Shown here one piece after another: positions 34,291 to 42,424 of a stretch of 64,000 nt of DNA. The notes under the pieces were generated by a model. It searched no databases and was not told where the DNA came from. It was given only the letters and a program-made list of their open reading frames with translations. The DNA is from DASWZN01 sp963841635 (lineage in GTDB: Bacteria; Acidobacteriota; Terriglobia; Bryobacterales; Bryobacteraceae). The stretch is taken from the NCBI GenBank assembly GCA_963841635.1, contig CAWJDO010000002.1, positions 3,472,001-3,536,000 on the forward strand, in the 5' to 3' direction. The translations under genes were made by a program, and so were the position numbers. Each line of letters begins with the position of its first letter. Positions within the stretch are counted from its first letter, which is position 1.

Positions 34291-34440
34291 CCGCGCGGGA
34301 TGCTTTCTCGACAGACACTTGAATCGGATATGGGAAGGTAGCTCGTGAGGTGGCCTCCCTTGCAGGCTCCAGGCCGTCGAGGGAGAGCCTGACGCCCCAA
34401 TCTGTCGCTTGAGATTACTCCGCTTAAGCGTCTGCTGCGG
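34291..34440 (+). ncRNA. Candidate 6S-like structured RNA
   Basis: The 256-bp gap between lepB and ilvE has no gene but clear folding potential. 34291-34303 (CCGCGCGGGATGC) pairs with 34428-34440 (GCGTCTGCTGCGG) apart from two mismatches, counting G-U pairs. Inside, GGC/TCCCT pairs with AGGGA/GCC as a terminal stem around 34352-34389, and CGCTT pairs with AAGCG at 34406-34430. The order and some segments (CTTGA..., CTGCGGCG on the 3-prime arm) recall 6S RNA, the RNA polymerase decoy. No promoter is clear, so the call is tentative. Confidence 0.35.
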
Positions 34441-34529
34441 CGCACGTTAGGTGGAATTATGGCTTGCCTGCATATCTAGCCACCGCCGGACGTTCGATCC
34501 TTGCCGCAGTCGAACGGGACGGCGTCGTA

Positions 34530-34535
34530 TATAAT
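34530..34535 (+). promoter_or_regulatory. -10 element of ilvE
   Basis: Perfect TATAAT ending 7 nt before the ATG at 34543; predicts a leaderless message and argues against the upstream TTG at 34501. Confidence 0.6.
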
Positions 34536-34542
34536 GATCTCC

Positions 34543-35484
34543 ATGTTAGTCCCCACCGAAAAGATCTGGCACAACGGCCAGTTCATCCCCTGGAATAACG
34601 CCAAGATCCACGTTCTGTCGCACGTGGTCAGCTACGGCAGCTCGATTTTTGAAGGCATACGGTGCTACGCTACGCCAGCGGGCCCGGCCATCTTCCGCTT
34701 GCGCGATCACGTCCGCCGGATGATCGACTCTTCGAAGATCTACCGCATCGAGGTGCCGTTCACCATCGATCAGCTCTCGGCCGCCCTGGCCGAACTGGTC
34801 CGCGTCAACAAGATGAGCGCGTGCTACCTGCGGCCCATCGTGATGCGGGGCTACGGCAACATGGGCGTGTTCGCGGGGGACAACCCGGTTGAGGTCTACC
34901 TGGCCTGCTGGGAGTGGGGCCGCTACCTGGGCGAGGAAGCGCTGTCGCAGGGCGTGGACGTTTGCGTGTCCAGTTGGAATCGCCTGGCGCCAAATACTCT
35001 ACCATCGCTTTCTAAAGCTGGAGCCAACTACATGAATTCACAGCTTATTAAGATGGAAGCAATGGCGGATGGGTATGACGAGGGTGTGGCCCTCGACACG
35101 TCGGGTTATGTGAGCGAGGGCTCGGGCGAGAACATCTTCGTGGTGCGGGACGGCAAGATCCTGACGCCGCCCCTGTCGGCTTCGGTGCTGCTCGGCGTGA
35201 CCCGCGACTCGGTCATCCGTCTGGCTCAGGAACAAGGGATTCCAGTGGTCGAGACGCTGATCCCTCGAGAGATGCTTTACATTGCGGATGAGGTCTTCTT
35301 CAGCGGCACGGCGGCGGAAATCACGCCCATACGCTCGGTGGACCACATACAGGTGGGCGCCGGGCGGCGCGGGCCTGTGACCGAACGGCTGCAGAAGGAG
35401 TTCTTCTCGATTATCGACGGGTCGAAGCCGGACCGTTACGGCTGGCTGACGGCAGTGAACGCGCCGGTCGAAGCGGGACGGTAG
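34543..35484 (+). CDS. ilvE: Branched-chain amino acid aminotransferase
   Basis: PLP enzyme of 313 aa (class IV) that interconverts branched-chain amino acids and their 2-oxo acids with glutamate. Family features: HVVSYGSSIFEGIRCY, the PLP lysine in SLSKAGANYMNSQ, the YVSEGSGENIF segment and FFSGTAAEITPI. The start at 34543 is supported by the TATAAT 7 nt upstream. A long inverted repeat lies just after it. No other branched-chain genes are adjacent. Confidence 0.92.
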   Translation: MLVPTEKIWHNGQFIPWNNAKIHVLSHVVSYGSSIFEGIRCYATPAGPAIFRLRDHVRRMIDSSKIYRIEVPFTIDQLSAALAELVRVNKMSACYLRPIVMRGYGNMGVFAGDNPVEVYLACWEWGRYLGEEALSQGVDVCVSSWNRLAPNTLPSLSKAGANYMNSQLIKMEAMADGYDEGVALDTSGYVSEGSGENIFVVRDGKILTPPLSASVLLGVTRDSVIRLAQEQGIPVVETLIPREMLYIADEVFFSGTAAEITPIRSVDHIQVGAGRRGPVTERLQKEFFSIIDGSKPDRYGWLTAVNAPVEAGR

Positions 35485-35521
35485 ACCTCCACTCGGAGTG
35501 GGCGAGGCGATTGAACCCTGG

Positions 35522-35573
35522 GAGCTCGGTCCGGACAATCACCTCCCCCGAGATATTGCGCCGGACCGGGCTC
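35522..35573 (+). terminator. Long inverted repeat downstream of ilvE
   Basis: GAGCTCGGTCCGG at 35522-35534 pairs with CCGGACCGGGCTC at 35561-35573 (12 of 13 positions) around a 26-nt loop. It lies 37 bp after the ilvE stop and could end transcription or be an operator; there is no T tract. Confidence 0.45.
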
Positions 35574-35681
35574 GCAAGAGGCACTTACTTTCTACCAGGA
35601 ATCATCGGACTGCGCCAGCCCTCCGGCACGCATTTCAACAGGTATAACCTGAGCCGTTGGTACCGGTTAGCCGGGACTCTC

Positions 35682-35701
35682 TGTGGATAAAATCTGGATA
35701 A
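35682..35701 (+). other. Two DnaA-box-like 9-mers
   Basis: TGTGGATAA (35682-35690) is the exact complement of the TTATCCACA DnaA box, and TCTGGATAA (35693-35701) differs by one base. Two boxes alone do not make an origin; they could titrate DnaA or regulate the hydrolase operon. Confidence 0.3.
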
Positions 35702-35802
35702 AACAGAAGGCGGGGGAAATGGTTCGCCCCGTCCATCCCCGGGTTTGACCGCTCGTCACACTTCCCCGCCCTCAACCGCGCTCCCGGCGCAGGATGGGAG
35801 GC

Positions 35803-36678
35803 ATGAGAACAACTCTGCTGCTGACTTTCGCGGTCGCCACTGGACTGATGGCCCAGGCACCGCCCTTTCAGGTCAAGGTCACGGGCCATGGCCAACCCAT
35901 GATCCTGATTCCCGGCCTCTCCTCTTCGGGTGAAGTGTGGGAGACGACGGTCGAACACTACAAGGGCCGGTTCGAGTGCCACGTCCTCACCGTGGCGGGT
36001 TTCGCGGGCGTGCCGCGCACGGCGGCGCCGATGCTCGACAACGTCCGCGACGGCATCGCCGACTACATTCGGCAGAAGCATCTGGACCGTCCGGTCATCG
36101 TCGGTCACAGTCTCGGTGGTTTTCTGGCGCTGGCGGTGGCCAACAAGTATCCGGCGCTGGCCGGCAGACTGGTGATCGTGGACGCGTACCCGTTCCTGCC
36201 GGCCGTGATGAACCCCAGCGCGACGCTGGCCAGCGGCAAGCAGATAGCGGCGCAGATGAAGGAACAGATGGATGGCCAAACGCAGGCGGACTACGAACGC
36301 TACGTCAAGTCGGGCGTCGCGACCAGGCTGATGGTCACCAGTGACGCCGACCACGAGCGCATCGTGGCCTGGGGGCTGGCCTCGGACCGCACCGCCGTGG
36401 CCGACGCCATGTCCGAGATGTTCGGCGTGGACCTGCGTGACGATCTGGCTGGGATCAAGAGCCCGACGCTGGTGCTGGGCAGCTGGATCGCCTACAAGCA
36501 GTACACCGACCGGGCGCGCACGGAAGCCAACCTGCGCGCGCAGTACGCGAAGCTGGCTGGGGTGCGGATTGAGGTCACCGACACGGCGCGCCATTTCATC
36601 ATGTGGGATGATCCGAAATGGATGTTCGGAGTGATGGACCGTTTTCTGGCTGAACCAGAACCGCCGGCGGCGCGATGA
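35803..36678 (+). CDS. Secreted alpha/beta hydrolase
   Basis: 291 aa with a signal peptide (about 1-19) and the alpha/beta-hydrolase fold: the oxyanion-loop motif LIPGLSSSGEVW, nucleophile S103 in GHSLGG, and H264 in DTARHFIMWDDP. The substrate is unknown. The ATG at 35803 is preferred for its good signal peptide; one at 35794 is possible. Its TGA overlaps the histidine kinase ATG, so it is the first gene of a coupled three-gene operon. The hydrolase might alter a compound that the kinase senses (inference). Confidence 0.8.
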   Translation: MRTTLLLTFAVATGLMAQAPPFQVKVTGHGQPMILIPGLSSSGEVWETTVEHYKGRFECHVLTVAGFAGVPRTAAPMLDNVRDGIADYIRQKHLDRPVIVGHSLGGFLALAVANKYPALAGRLVIVDAYPFLPAVMNPSATLASGKQIAAQMKEQMDGQTQADYERYVKSGVATRLMVTSDADHERIVAWGLASDRTAVADAMSEMFGVDLRDDLAGIKSPTLVLGSWIAYKQYTDRARTEANLRAQYAKLAGVRIEVTDTARHFIMWDDPKWMFGVMDRFLAEPEPPAAR

Positions 36679-37700
36679 CGACTCGGACGACCTACTGGAC
36701 TTGCCAGGCGCTGGGCTGGGGCGGCTACGCAACCGTAGGCCTGCTGGCCGCGTCCCGGCAAATCGGATGGCGCCCGACGGTGGCGGCCGGCTATCTGCTC
36801 TTCGCCCTTTACAGCATCGCGCTGACCGAGCTGTTCCGCCGCGAAATCCTGCGGCGCGGATGGCTCACCGCCGATGCGGGACGGATGCTCGGCCGCCTGG
36901 CGCCCGGGGTTTTGGTTGTGGGCTTCATCCAGAGCTTTCTGGTGGTCGCCGTAAGCCTGGCCCTGGAGCCCGGCTCGAACACCTTCGTGCGGGACCCCGG
37001 CGCCATGCTTGCGCTGTGGGTGAGCGTGATCGGCGCCACCTCCATCTGGACCATTCTGTATGTGGCGCTCACGGCGCAGCGGCGCTCGCGGGAAAAGGCG
37101 GTGCACCTGCAACTGGCCGTGAGCGAGGCCGAGTTGCGCGCGCTCGAAGCCCAGGTCGATCCCCACTTCCTGTTCAACTGTCTGAATTCGATCCGGGGAC
37201 TCGTAGTGGAAAACCCGGCGCTGGCGCAGGACATGATCACGCGGTTCGCCAACATCCTGCGCTACAACCTGCATCGCGACATGCGGCATACCGTCCCGCT
37301 GGCTTCGGAGGTGGAGGTGGTCCTGGACTACCTGGCGCTGGAGTCGGTGCGGCTCGAAGAGCGGCTGCGGATCGACATGACCATCGAGCCAGCCGCGGCT
37401 GAGGTTCCGATTCCGCCCATGCTCCTGCAGAGCCTGGTGGAGAACGCGGTGAAGCACGGCATCGCGCCGCTCGCGGCAGGAGGAGACCTGGTGATTCGAG
37501 CACGCCTCGACGGTGACGATTTGCTGCTCGAGGTTGGCAATCCGGGAAAGATGACCGAGCCGCGTCCCGACGGCGCGGGAGTGGGCCTCGCCAATGCGCG
37601 CGAGCGGCTGCGCATCCTTTATGGAGACCGCGCTAGCCTGCGCCTGGAAAACCGCGACGGGCGCGTGGCCGCCACCGTGCTGGTGCCGAGGGCGTTATGA
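36675..37700 (+). CDS. LytS/YehU-type sensor histidine kinase
   Basis: 341 aa with four N-terminal membrane helices (about residues 8-30, 36-55, 72-95 and 113-135) and a His_kinase/HATPase region. The phosphorylated His is in QVDPHFLFNCLNSI; the ATP-binding N box is ENAVKHGI, followed by a GxGLxNxRxRL motif. Such kinases sense through their membrane part and phosphorylate LytTR-type regulators. It overlaps both neighbours by ATGA, giving fixed stoichiometry with the hydrolase and the regulator. Confidence 0.88.
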   Translation: MTTRTTYWTCQALGWGGYATVGLLAASRQIGWRPTVAAGYLLFALYSIALTELFRREILRRGWLTADAGRMLGRLAPGVLVVGFIQSFLVVAVSLALEPGSNTFVRDPGAMLALWVSVIGATSIWTILYVALTAQRRSREKAVHLQLAVSEAELRALEAQVDPHFLFNCLNSIRGLVVENPALAQDMITRFANILRYNLHRDMRHTVPLASEVEVVLDYLALESVRLEERLRIDMTIEPAAAEVPIPPMLLQSLVENAVKHGIAPLAAGGDLVIRARLDGDDLLLEVGNPGKMTEPRPDGAGVGLANARERLRILYGDRASLRLENRDGRVAATVLVPRAL

Positions 37701-38383
37701 CCGCGCTGATTGTGGACGACGAGCGGCTGGCGCGCCTGGAGTTGCGGCGCCTGCTGGCGGCGCATCCCGAAGTGGAGATCGTGGGCGAGGCGCGCAACGC
37801 GGAGGAGGCTATCGAACTGGCGGCCAAACTCGCGCCCGACGTCCTTTTCCTGGACATACAGATGCCCGGGATGACCGGCTTCGACCTGCTGGAACGGCTG
37901 GAGGATGTTCCGCAAGTCATCTTCACCACCGCCTACGATGCCTATGCCCTGAAGGCATTCGAGGTGAATGCGCTGGACTACCTGTTGAAACCTGTCGCGC
38001 CCGCGCGTCTGGCGGCCGCGCTGGCGAAGGTGCGCATCGCGCCGCGCCAGGAGCGGCTGGAGCGGGTCTTCGTACGCGATGGCGAGCGCTGCTGGATCGT
38101 GCGCCTGCCGGACATCTTCCTGCTGGAATCGGAGGGCAACTACACGCGCGTGTGGTTCGCGAACGAGCGGCCGCTCATCCGCCGGTCGCTGAACACGTTC
38201 GAAGAGCACCTGGATGCCGCGGTTTTCTTCCGCGCCAGCCGCAGGCAGATGATCAATCTGAAGTGGATCGAGAAGGTGGACATCGCGGTCAGCGGCGGGT
38301 TGGTCGTGACCCTGCGCGGCGGGCACACGGTGGAGATGTCGCGGCGGCAGTCGGCGCGATTGCGAGAGGCGATGAGCCTTTAG
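37697..38383 (+). CDS. LytTR-family response regulator
   Basis: 228 aa with a receiver domain (about 1-115; phospho-acceptor D53, K97) and a C-terminal LytTR DNA-binding domain (about 130-225; FLLESEGNYTRVWF and FFRASRRQMINL motifs). It is the cognate partner of the kinase whose gene it overlaps by ATGA. Target genes are unknown; the operon itself is a likely target. It ends 4 bp into the convergent secreted-protein gene. Confidence 0.9.
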   Translation: MTALIVDDERLARLELRRLLAAHPEVEIVGEARNAEEAIELAAKLAPDVLFLDIQMPGMTGFDLLERLEDVPQVIFTTAYDAYALKAFEVNALDYLLKPVAPARLAAALAKVRIAPRQERLERVFVRDGERCWIVRLPDIFLLESEGNYTRVWFANERPLIRRSLNTFEEHLDAAVFFRASRRQMINLKWIEKVDIAVSGGLVVTLRGGHTVEMSRRQSARLREAMSL

Positions 38384-38850
38384 TCGGGCCGCCGCTTCCG
38401 CAAAAGCTTGGACCAGGCTTCCCTGCCCCGGTCGTCGGTCGAGATCAGCAGCAGGTCGCCCTCATGCGGCGACTTTGGATCGGCCGCGTCCTTGGTCTTC
38501 GTGACCAGGCGGCACTGGTATTTGAGGGGAGCTTCCCACGACGGGTTCACCAGCACCAGGATTCCGTTGCGGTCGACGCCGTAGCGGGTGATCTGGGGCG
38601 CCGAGTCGAACAGCGCAAGCTGGCCCTCGGTGAAGGGCTTGGCGCTGGTCATGTGCTTCATGCCGCCCTTTTTGTCGAAGGCGAAGATCTGGTAGGGGGC
38701 GAACAGCGTGTCCTGCAGGTCGAGGGGCGCCGTGCTGCTGATGTCGACCATCATCCAGATGCCCGGCAGATCGGAGCTGCGCGCAGGCCGCGTCTGCGGA
38801 CCGCTGGCCATCAAGGCGGCGGCGAACGAGGCCAACGCTAGAAGTCGCAT
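38380..38850 (-). CDS. Secreted protein of unknown function
   Basis: 156 aa starting MRLLALASFAAALMASG, a signal peptide, then LPGIWMMVDISSTAPLD, which is like the opening strand of lipocalin-type barrels, and about 100 residues of mixed beta structure. The start at 38850 is chosen for the signal peptide; the open frame further upstream lies in the WbuC-like gene. It overlaps that gene by 13 bp and probably belongs to the same operon. No function is assigned. Confidence 0.6.
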   Translation of the reverse strand: MRLLALASFAAALMASGPQTRPARSSDLPGIWMMVDISSTAPLDLQDTLFAPYQIFAFDKKGGMKHMTSAKPFTEGQLALFDSAPQITRYGVDRNGILVLVNPSWEAPLKYQCRLVTKTKDAADPKSPHEGDLLLISTDDRGREAWSKLLRKRRPD

Positions 38851-39314
38851 GCCAGGGTCTCCAGATACGCGGCGCAGCCGGGGTCGCCTTCGCGCGGGGC
38901 CCAGGGCGCGAACTCCTTGTCCACGGCCTGCACGTACGGCCCCGGCTTCACCTCGAAACAAATGGCGTGGTCGGAGAGCGCCACGGCGGTGTGCCAGATG
39001 CCGGGTGCGAGGTCGATGCCGAGGGCGGCGTCTTCGCGGCCGAGCGCGTGGCGTTGCTCGATGTGCCCGGCCTCGTCGAAGATCAGCACGGCGATGCGGC
39101 CTTCGAGCACCACGAACGATTCCGCCTTCGGGGGATCGCTGTGGCGGTGGGGCCTGATGTAGGTGCCGCGCAGCAGGACGTTGAGGAGGCGGGACGGGTT
39201 CTCGTCGAGCGTGGCGTGGAAGTTGAAGTTCATGCGGCGACGCGGCGAGGATTGCGCCTGCGCGAGCACGCGCTCGAACAACTCCGGGGTCATCAGTTGC
39301 ACGCGGTTGGACAT
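38838..39314 (-). CDS. WbuC-family cupin metalloprotein
   Basis: 158 aa single-domain cupin. The segments RRRMNFNFHATLDENPSRLLN and TYIRPHRHSDPPKAESFVVLEG, with PHRH and the later Glu/His (GIWHT), are characteristic of the WbuC family often encoded in O-antigen clusters. The fold suggests a metal-dependent role in sugar-nucleotide metabolism, but no activity is established. The start MSNRVQL at 39314 gives the normal family length. It lies 41 bp after the upstream hydrolase gene. Confidence 0.8.
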   Translation of the reverse strand: MSNRVQLMTPELFERVLAQAQSSPRRRMNFNFHATLDENPSRLLNVLLRGTYIRPHRHSDPPKAESFVVLEGRIAVLIFDEAGHIEQRHALGREDAALGIDLAPGIWHTAVALSDHAICFEVKPGPYVQAVDKEFAPWAPREGDPGCAAYLETLACDF

Positions 39315-39355
39315 CTCACTGACGATGATACGCGATTGGGGGCAGGAGGGCTGCC

Positions 39356-40030
39356 TCACGGCGCCGAGAGAAATCGCAGGATCTCGCGCATGACGCGCTC
39401 GCCCTGGCTGGTCTGGAACAACTGCTGGGCGTGTGCGGAGCCATCGAGGATGATCAACTCTTTCGGCTGAGGGGCTTTCTGGTACTGCGCGCGAATCCTG
39501 GGCAGGCGCGGCCCATCCCCGCTTACGTCGTCGCGCGCCACGATGAACAGCGTCCGAGCTTTAAGCTTTCCGGCGGGGCCGCCAGGCGCCGAGCCCAGCA
39601 TCACCACCCGTTCGATCTCGCCTGGCTCGGATGCGATGGACGCATCGCCGGCCGCGCTGCCCCCCATGCTGCCCCCCACCACCGACACTGTTTTCGCGCC
39701 GTGCTGTTTGAGGTAGCGGACCGCCGCCAGCACGTCGAGGTAGAGAGGAGCGCTGAGAGGATCGGCCTGACCCGGACCTCGCGACCGGCCGTAGCCGCGG
39801 AAGTCGATCGCCAGGACCGAAAACCCTGCCGCCGCCAGCGCCCGCGCCTGCTCCGCCCAACTTCCCTTGTTGTACCGCCCTCCGTGAGCCAGCACAACGG
39901 CGCGCTCGCCCGTTCCGTACAGGTCGGCATAAATCAGTCCCCCGTCCCGAGTCGTGAAAGAAACCGACTCCTGCGCGGAAGCGAGGCATGCCAGTGCGAG
40001 CGCGGCGAGGAGGGCGCGAAAGAACGTCAT
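39356..40030 (-). CDS. Secreted alpha/beta hydrolase
   Basis: 224 aa with a signal peptide (MTFFRALLAALALACLASA). Alpha/beta-hydrolase features: LAHGGRYNKGSW, IDFRGYGRSRG, the nucleophile Ser in GGSMGG, the Asp in ARDDVSG and the His in SAHAQQLF. The substrate is unknown; it resembles small dienelactone-hydrolase-like or acyl hydrolases. The start is set by the signal peptide, 13 bp after the RNase R stop, so it is co-transcribed with rnr. Confidence 0.8.
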   Translation of the reverse strand: MTFFRALLAALALACLASAQESVSFTTRDGGLIYADLYGTGERAVVLAHGGRYNKGSWAEQARALAAAGFSVLAIDFRGYGRSRGPGQADPLSAPLYLDVLAAVRYLKQHGAKTVSVVGGSMGGSAAGDASIASEPGEIERVVMLGSAPGGPAGKLKARTLFIVARDDVSGDGPRLPRIRAQYQKAPQPKELIILDGSAHAQQLFQTSQGERVMREILRFLSAP

Positions 40031-40043
40031 GGCGGACCGGTCC

Positions 40044-42350
40044 TTAGCCCCGCCTTTTGCGCCGGCGCTCTGGCTCGGGTTCGACCAGCGAGAATTGAAG
40101 CTTGCGCTCGATGGCCTCGACGCGGTCCAAGCGGACCTGGACCTCGTCGCCGATCGAGAACTCGCGGCGCGTGCGCTGGCCGACCACTTTGCGGGTGTTC
40201 TCGTTGTAGGTGTAGCGGTCGCCGGGGAGCGTCTCGAGAGGCACCAGGCCCTCGACGAACAGCTCCTCCATCTCGACGAAGAACCCGAAGCGCGCGGTGC
40301 TGGTGATGAGGGCTTTGAAGTCCTCGCCCATGCGGTCGGCCATGAACTGCACCTTCTTCCACTCCACCAGTTCGCGCTCGGCGTCGGCGGCGCGGCGCTC
40401 CGATTGCGAGCACTCGTCGGCGATGGCGTGCAGGTCGCGCTCCGCAAGCGCCGCGCCGGGGCGCAGGGTTGACGAGAGCACGCGGTGCACAATCAGGTCC
40501 GGGTAGCGGCGGATGGGCGAGGTGAAATGCGTGTACGTGTCGGCGGCCAGAGCGAAGTGGCCGACGTTGCGCTCGCTGTATCGGGCCTGCTTGAGCGAAC
40601 GCAGCATGAGGTAGTTGAGGATGCGCTCTTCGGGTTTGCCCTCGATGCGGCTCACCAGCTTCTGATAGTGGCGCGGGGAGATGTCCAGTCCTGGACCGGC
40701 CAGCACGATCTCGCGGCGCACCTTGCTGCCGTCGCGGTGGCGGTCCGTCATCGCGAAGCGTTTCACCGGGATGGCCCCTACTCCGAGCGAGTGGCCGAAG
40801 TGCGCGGCGATCTCCTCGAAATCCATCACGCGCCGCGCGTCGGGCGGCTCGTGAATGCGGTAGATGGACGGAATCTCCATCTGCTCCAGGTGCGCCGCGA
40901 CCGCCTCGTTAGCCGAGAGCATGAATTCCTCGATGATGCGGTGCGCGATGTTGCGCGGCGCGCGCGTGATGGCGGACATCTGGCCCTGCGGGTCGAATTC
41001 GATCAGCGCCTCGGGCAGGTCGAAGTCGATGGAGCCCCGCCGAACGCGCTTGCGGTTGAGGATCAGCGCCAGCTCCTTCATCAGCTCGAAACGGCCCGCC
41101 ATGTGGCCGTAGCGTTCCTTCAGCCCGGGGTCGCCTTCGAGGAGCAGGTGGACGTTGGTGTACGTCATCCGCTCCACGCTGCGGATGACGCCGCGGACGA
41201 ATTCCTGACTGACGATGTCGCCGCGATGGTCGAGTTCGAGCAGCACGGAGAGGGTCAGGCGATCCACGTGCGGGTTGAGCGAGCACAGGCCGGTCGAGAG
41301 CTCGAGCGGCAGCATCGGAATGGCGCGGTCCGGGAAGTAGACACTGGTCCCGCGGAGGCGCGCCTCGACGTCGATGGGCGTGCCGGACTTCAGGTAGTGG
41401 CTGACATCGGCGATGTGGACGTGCAGCAGGAAGTTGCCGCTGGCGGATTTGTCCACCCACACGGCGTCGTCGAAATCGCGCGCGGTCTCGCCGTCGATGG
41501 TGATCACGTCCATGCCGCGGAAATCGGTGCGGCCGGTGGTCTCGTCTGCTCGGATCGAGGACGGCAGAGTCTGCGCCTGCTCGAGAACCTCAGGCGGAAA
41601 ACGATGCGCGAGGTGGTGCTTGCGGATTACGATCTCGACGTCCACGCCGAAATCGTCCGGGTATCCCAGGATCTCGATGACGCGACCGATGCCGTTGCTC
41701 CGCTCTTCGGGGAACTCGATGACCTCGACGTTGACGATCATGCCGTCGAGGTCGGTGAGCTGTGCGGCGTCGAGGGGCCGCGCGCCCATGCGGTCCGTCT
41801 GCGTGGTTCGCGGAGGCCGCTCCATGCCGTCGGGGATGAGGATCCACTGCTGGATTCGCTCGTCGTGCGGGACCACGAAGTTGGCCTTGGCTTGTACGCG
41901 GAACTCGCCCACCACGGTGGGATGCGCCCGCCGCAGGATGCGCAGGATGTCGGCTTCGGCGCGGCCGTCGGCGCCGATGCGGGCCAGACGCACCAGGACG
42001 CGATCGCCGTGCATGGCCTTGGCCGCGGCCGGCGGCGGGATGAAGACGTCGCCGCGCAGAGTGTCAATGGGGTGATCGGGGACGACGAAGCCGTAGCCGT
42101 CGCGGTGCATCTGCAGGCGGCCCGTGGCGAACTCGCGGCTGCGGCTGGTGACTACGAACTGGCCGGCGCCGTATTCGATCAGGTCTCCGCTTGCGGCCAG
42201 TCGCGCCAGCGTCCGTTCAAGCTCGGTGCGCGCGGCGAAACTGCGAGCGCCGAGTTCGCGGACCAGTTGTTTGTAGCCGGCGCGGGCGTGAGGGAGGCGC
42301 GCGATGTGGTCGAGAATTTCGGAGTCGCTCAGCCCGGCCGCAGCGCTCAT
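40044..42350 (-). CDS. rnr: Ribonuclease R
   Basis: 3-prime to 5-prime exoribonuclease of 768 aa that degrades structured RNA. An N-terminal winged-helix region is followed by cold-shock-like RNA-binding domains (GRLQMHRDGYGFVVP; FIPPPAAAKAMHGDRV), the RNB catalytic domain with the metal site DGETARDFDDAV, and a C-terminal S1 domain with a basic tail (EPERRRKRRG). The ATG at 42350 gives the typical length; upstream frame extension is spurious. It is the first gene of a minus-strand group with the hydrolase, WbuC-like and secreted proteins. Confidence 0.93.
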   Translation of the reverse strand: MSAAAGLSDSEILDHIARLPHARAGYKQLVRELGARSFAARTELERTLARLAASGDLIEYGAGQFVVTSRSREFATGRLQMHRDGYGFVVPDHPIDTLRGDVFIPPPAAAKAMHGDRVLVRLARIGADGRAEADILRILRRAHPTVVGEFRVQAKANFVVPHDERIQQWILIPDGMERPPRTTQTDRMGARPLDAAQLTDLDGMIVNVEVIEFPEERSNGIGRVIEILGYPDDFGVDVEIVIRKHHLAHRFPPEVLEQAQTLPSSIRADETTGRTDFRGMDVITIDGETARDFDDAVWVDKSASGNFLLHVHIADVSHYLKSGTPIDVEARLRGTSVYFPDRAIPMLPLELSTGLCSLNPHVDRLTLSVLLELDHRGDIVSQEFVRGVIRSVERMTYTNVHLLLEGDPGLKERYGHMAGRFELMKELALILNRKRVRRGSIDFDLPEALIEFDPQGQMSAITRAPRNIAHRIIEEFMLSANEAVAAHLEQMEIPSIYRIHEPPDARRVMDFEEIAAHFGHSLGVGAIPVKRFAMTDRHRDGSKVRREIVLAGPGLDISPRHYQKLVSRIEGKPEERILNYLMLRSLKQARYSERNVGHFALAADTYTHFTSPIRRYPDLIVHRVLSSTLRPGAALAERDLHAIADECSQSERRAADAERELVEWKKVQFMADRMGEDFKALITSTARFGFFVEMEELFVEGLVPLETLPGDRYTYNENTRKVVGQRTRREFSIGDEVQVRLDRVEAIERKLQFSLVEPEPERRRKRRG

Positions 42351-42395
42351 GTACCCACTAGAGCACAGTGAGCGGCGGGCCGGGGGTCGCCGGAG

Positions 42396-42414
42396 GGCGG
42401 GCTTGAGCCCCGCC
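42396..42414 (-). terminator. Stem-loop between the Ser/Thr kinase and rnr
   Basis: GGCGGG and CCCGCC pair around a 7-nt loop, 10 bp after the kinase stop. No T tract, so termination is only suggested. Confidence 0.35.
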
Positions 42415-42424
42415 GTGCGAGGTG

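Larger units (their letters stand above)
35485..35802 (+). other. 318-bp intergenic region after ilvE
   Basis: No convincing gene. It contains the long inverted repeat at 35522-35573, two DnaA-box-like 9-mers at 35682-35701, and an AGGATGGGAGG purine run before the hydrolase start. The promoter of the hydrolase operon must lie here but is not obvious. Confidence 0.5.

Noticed and set aside
35682..35701. Replication origin
   Set aside because: Only two DnaA-box-like sites, no AT-rich unwinding region and no dnaA/dnaN genes nearby.
40485..42371. 628-codon open frame opposite rnr
   Set aside because: Antisense to a complete RNase R with all motifs; composition is typical of a GC-skew shadow.
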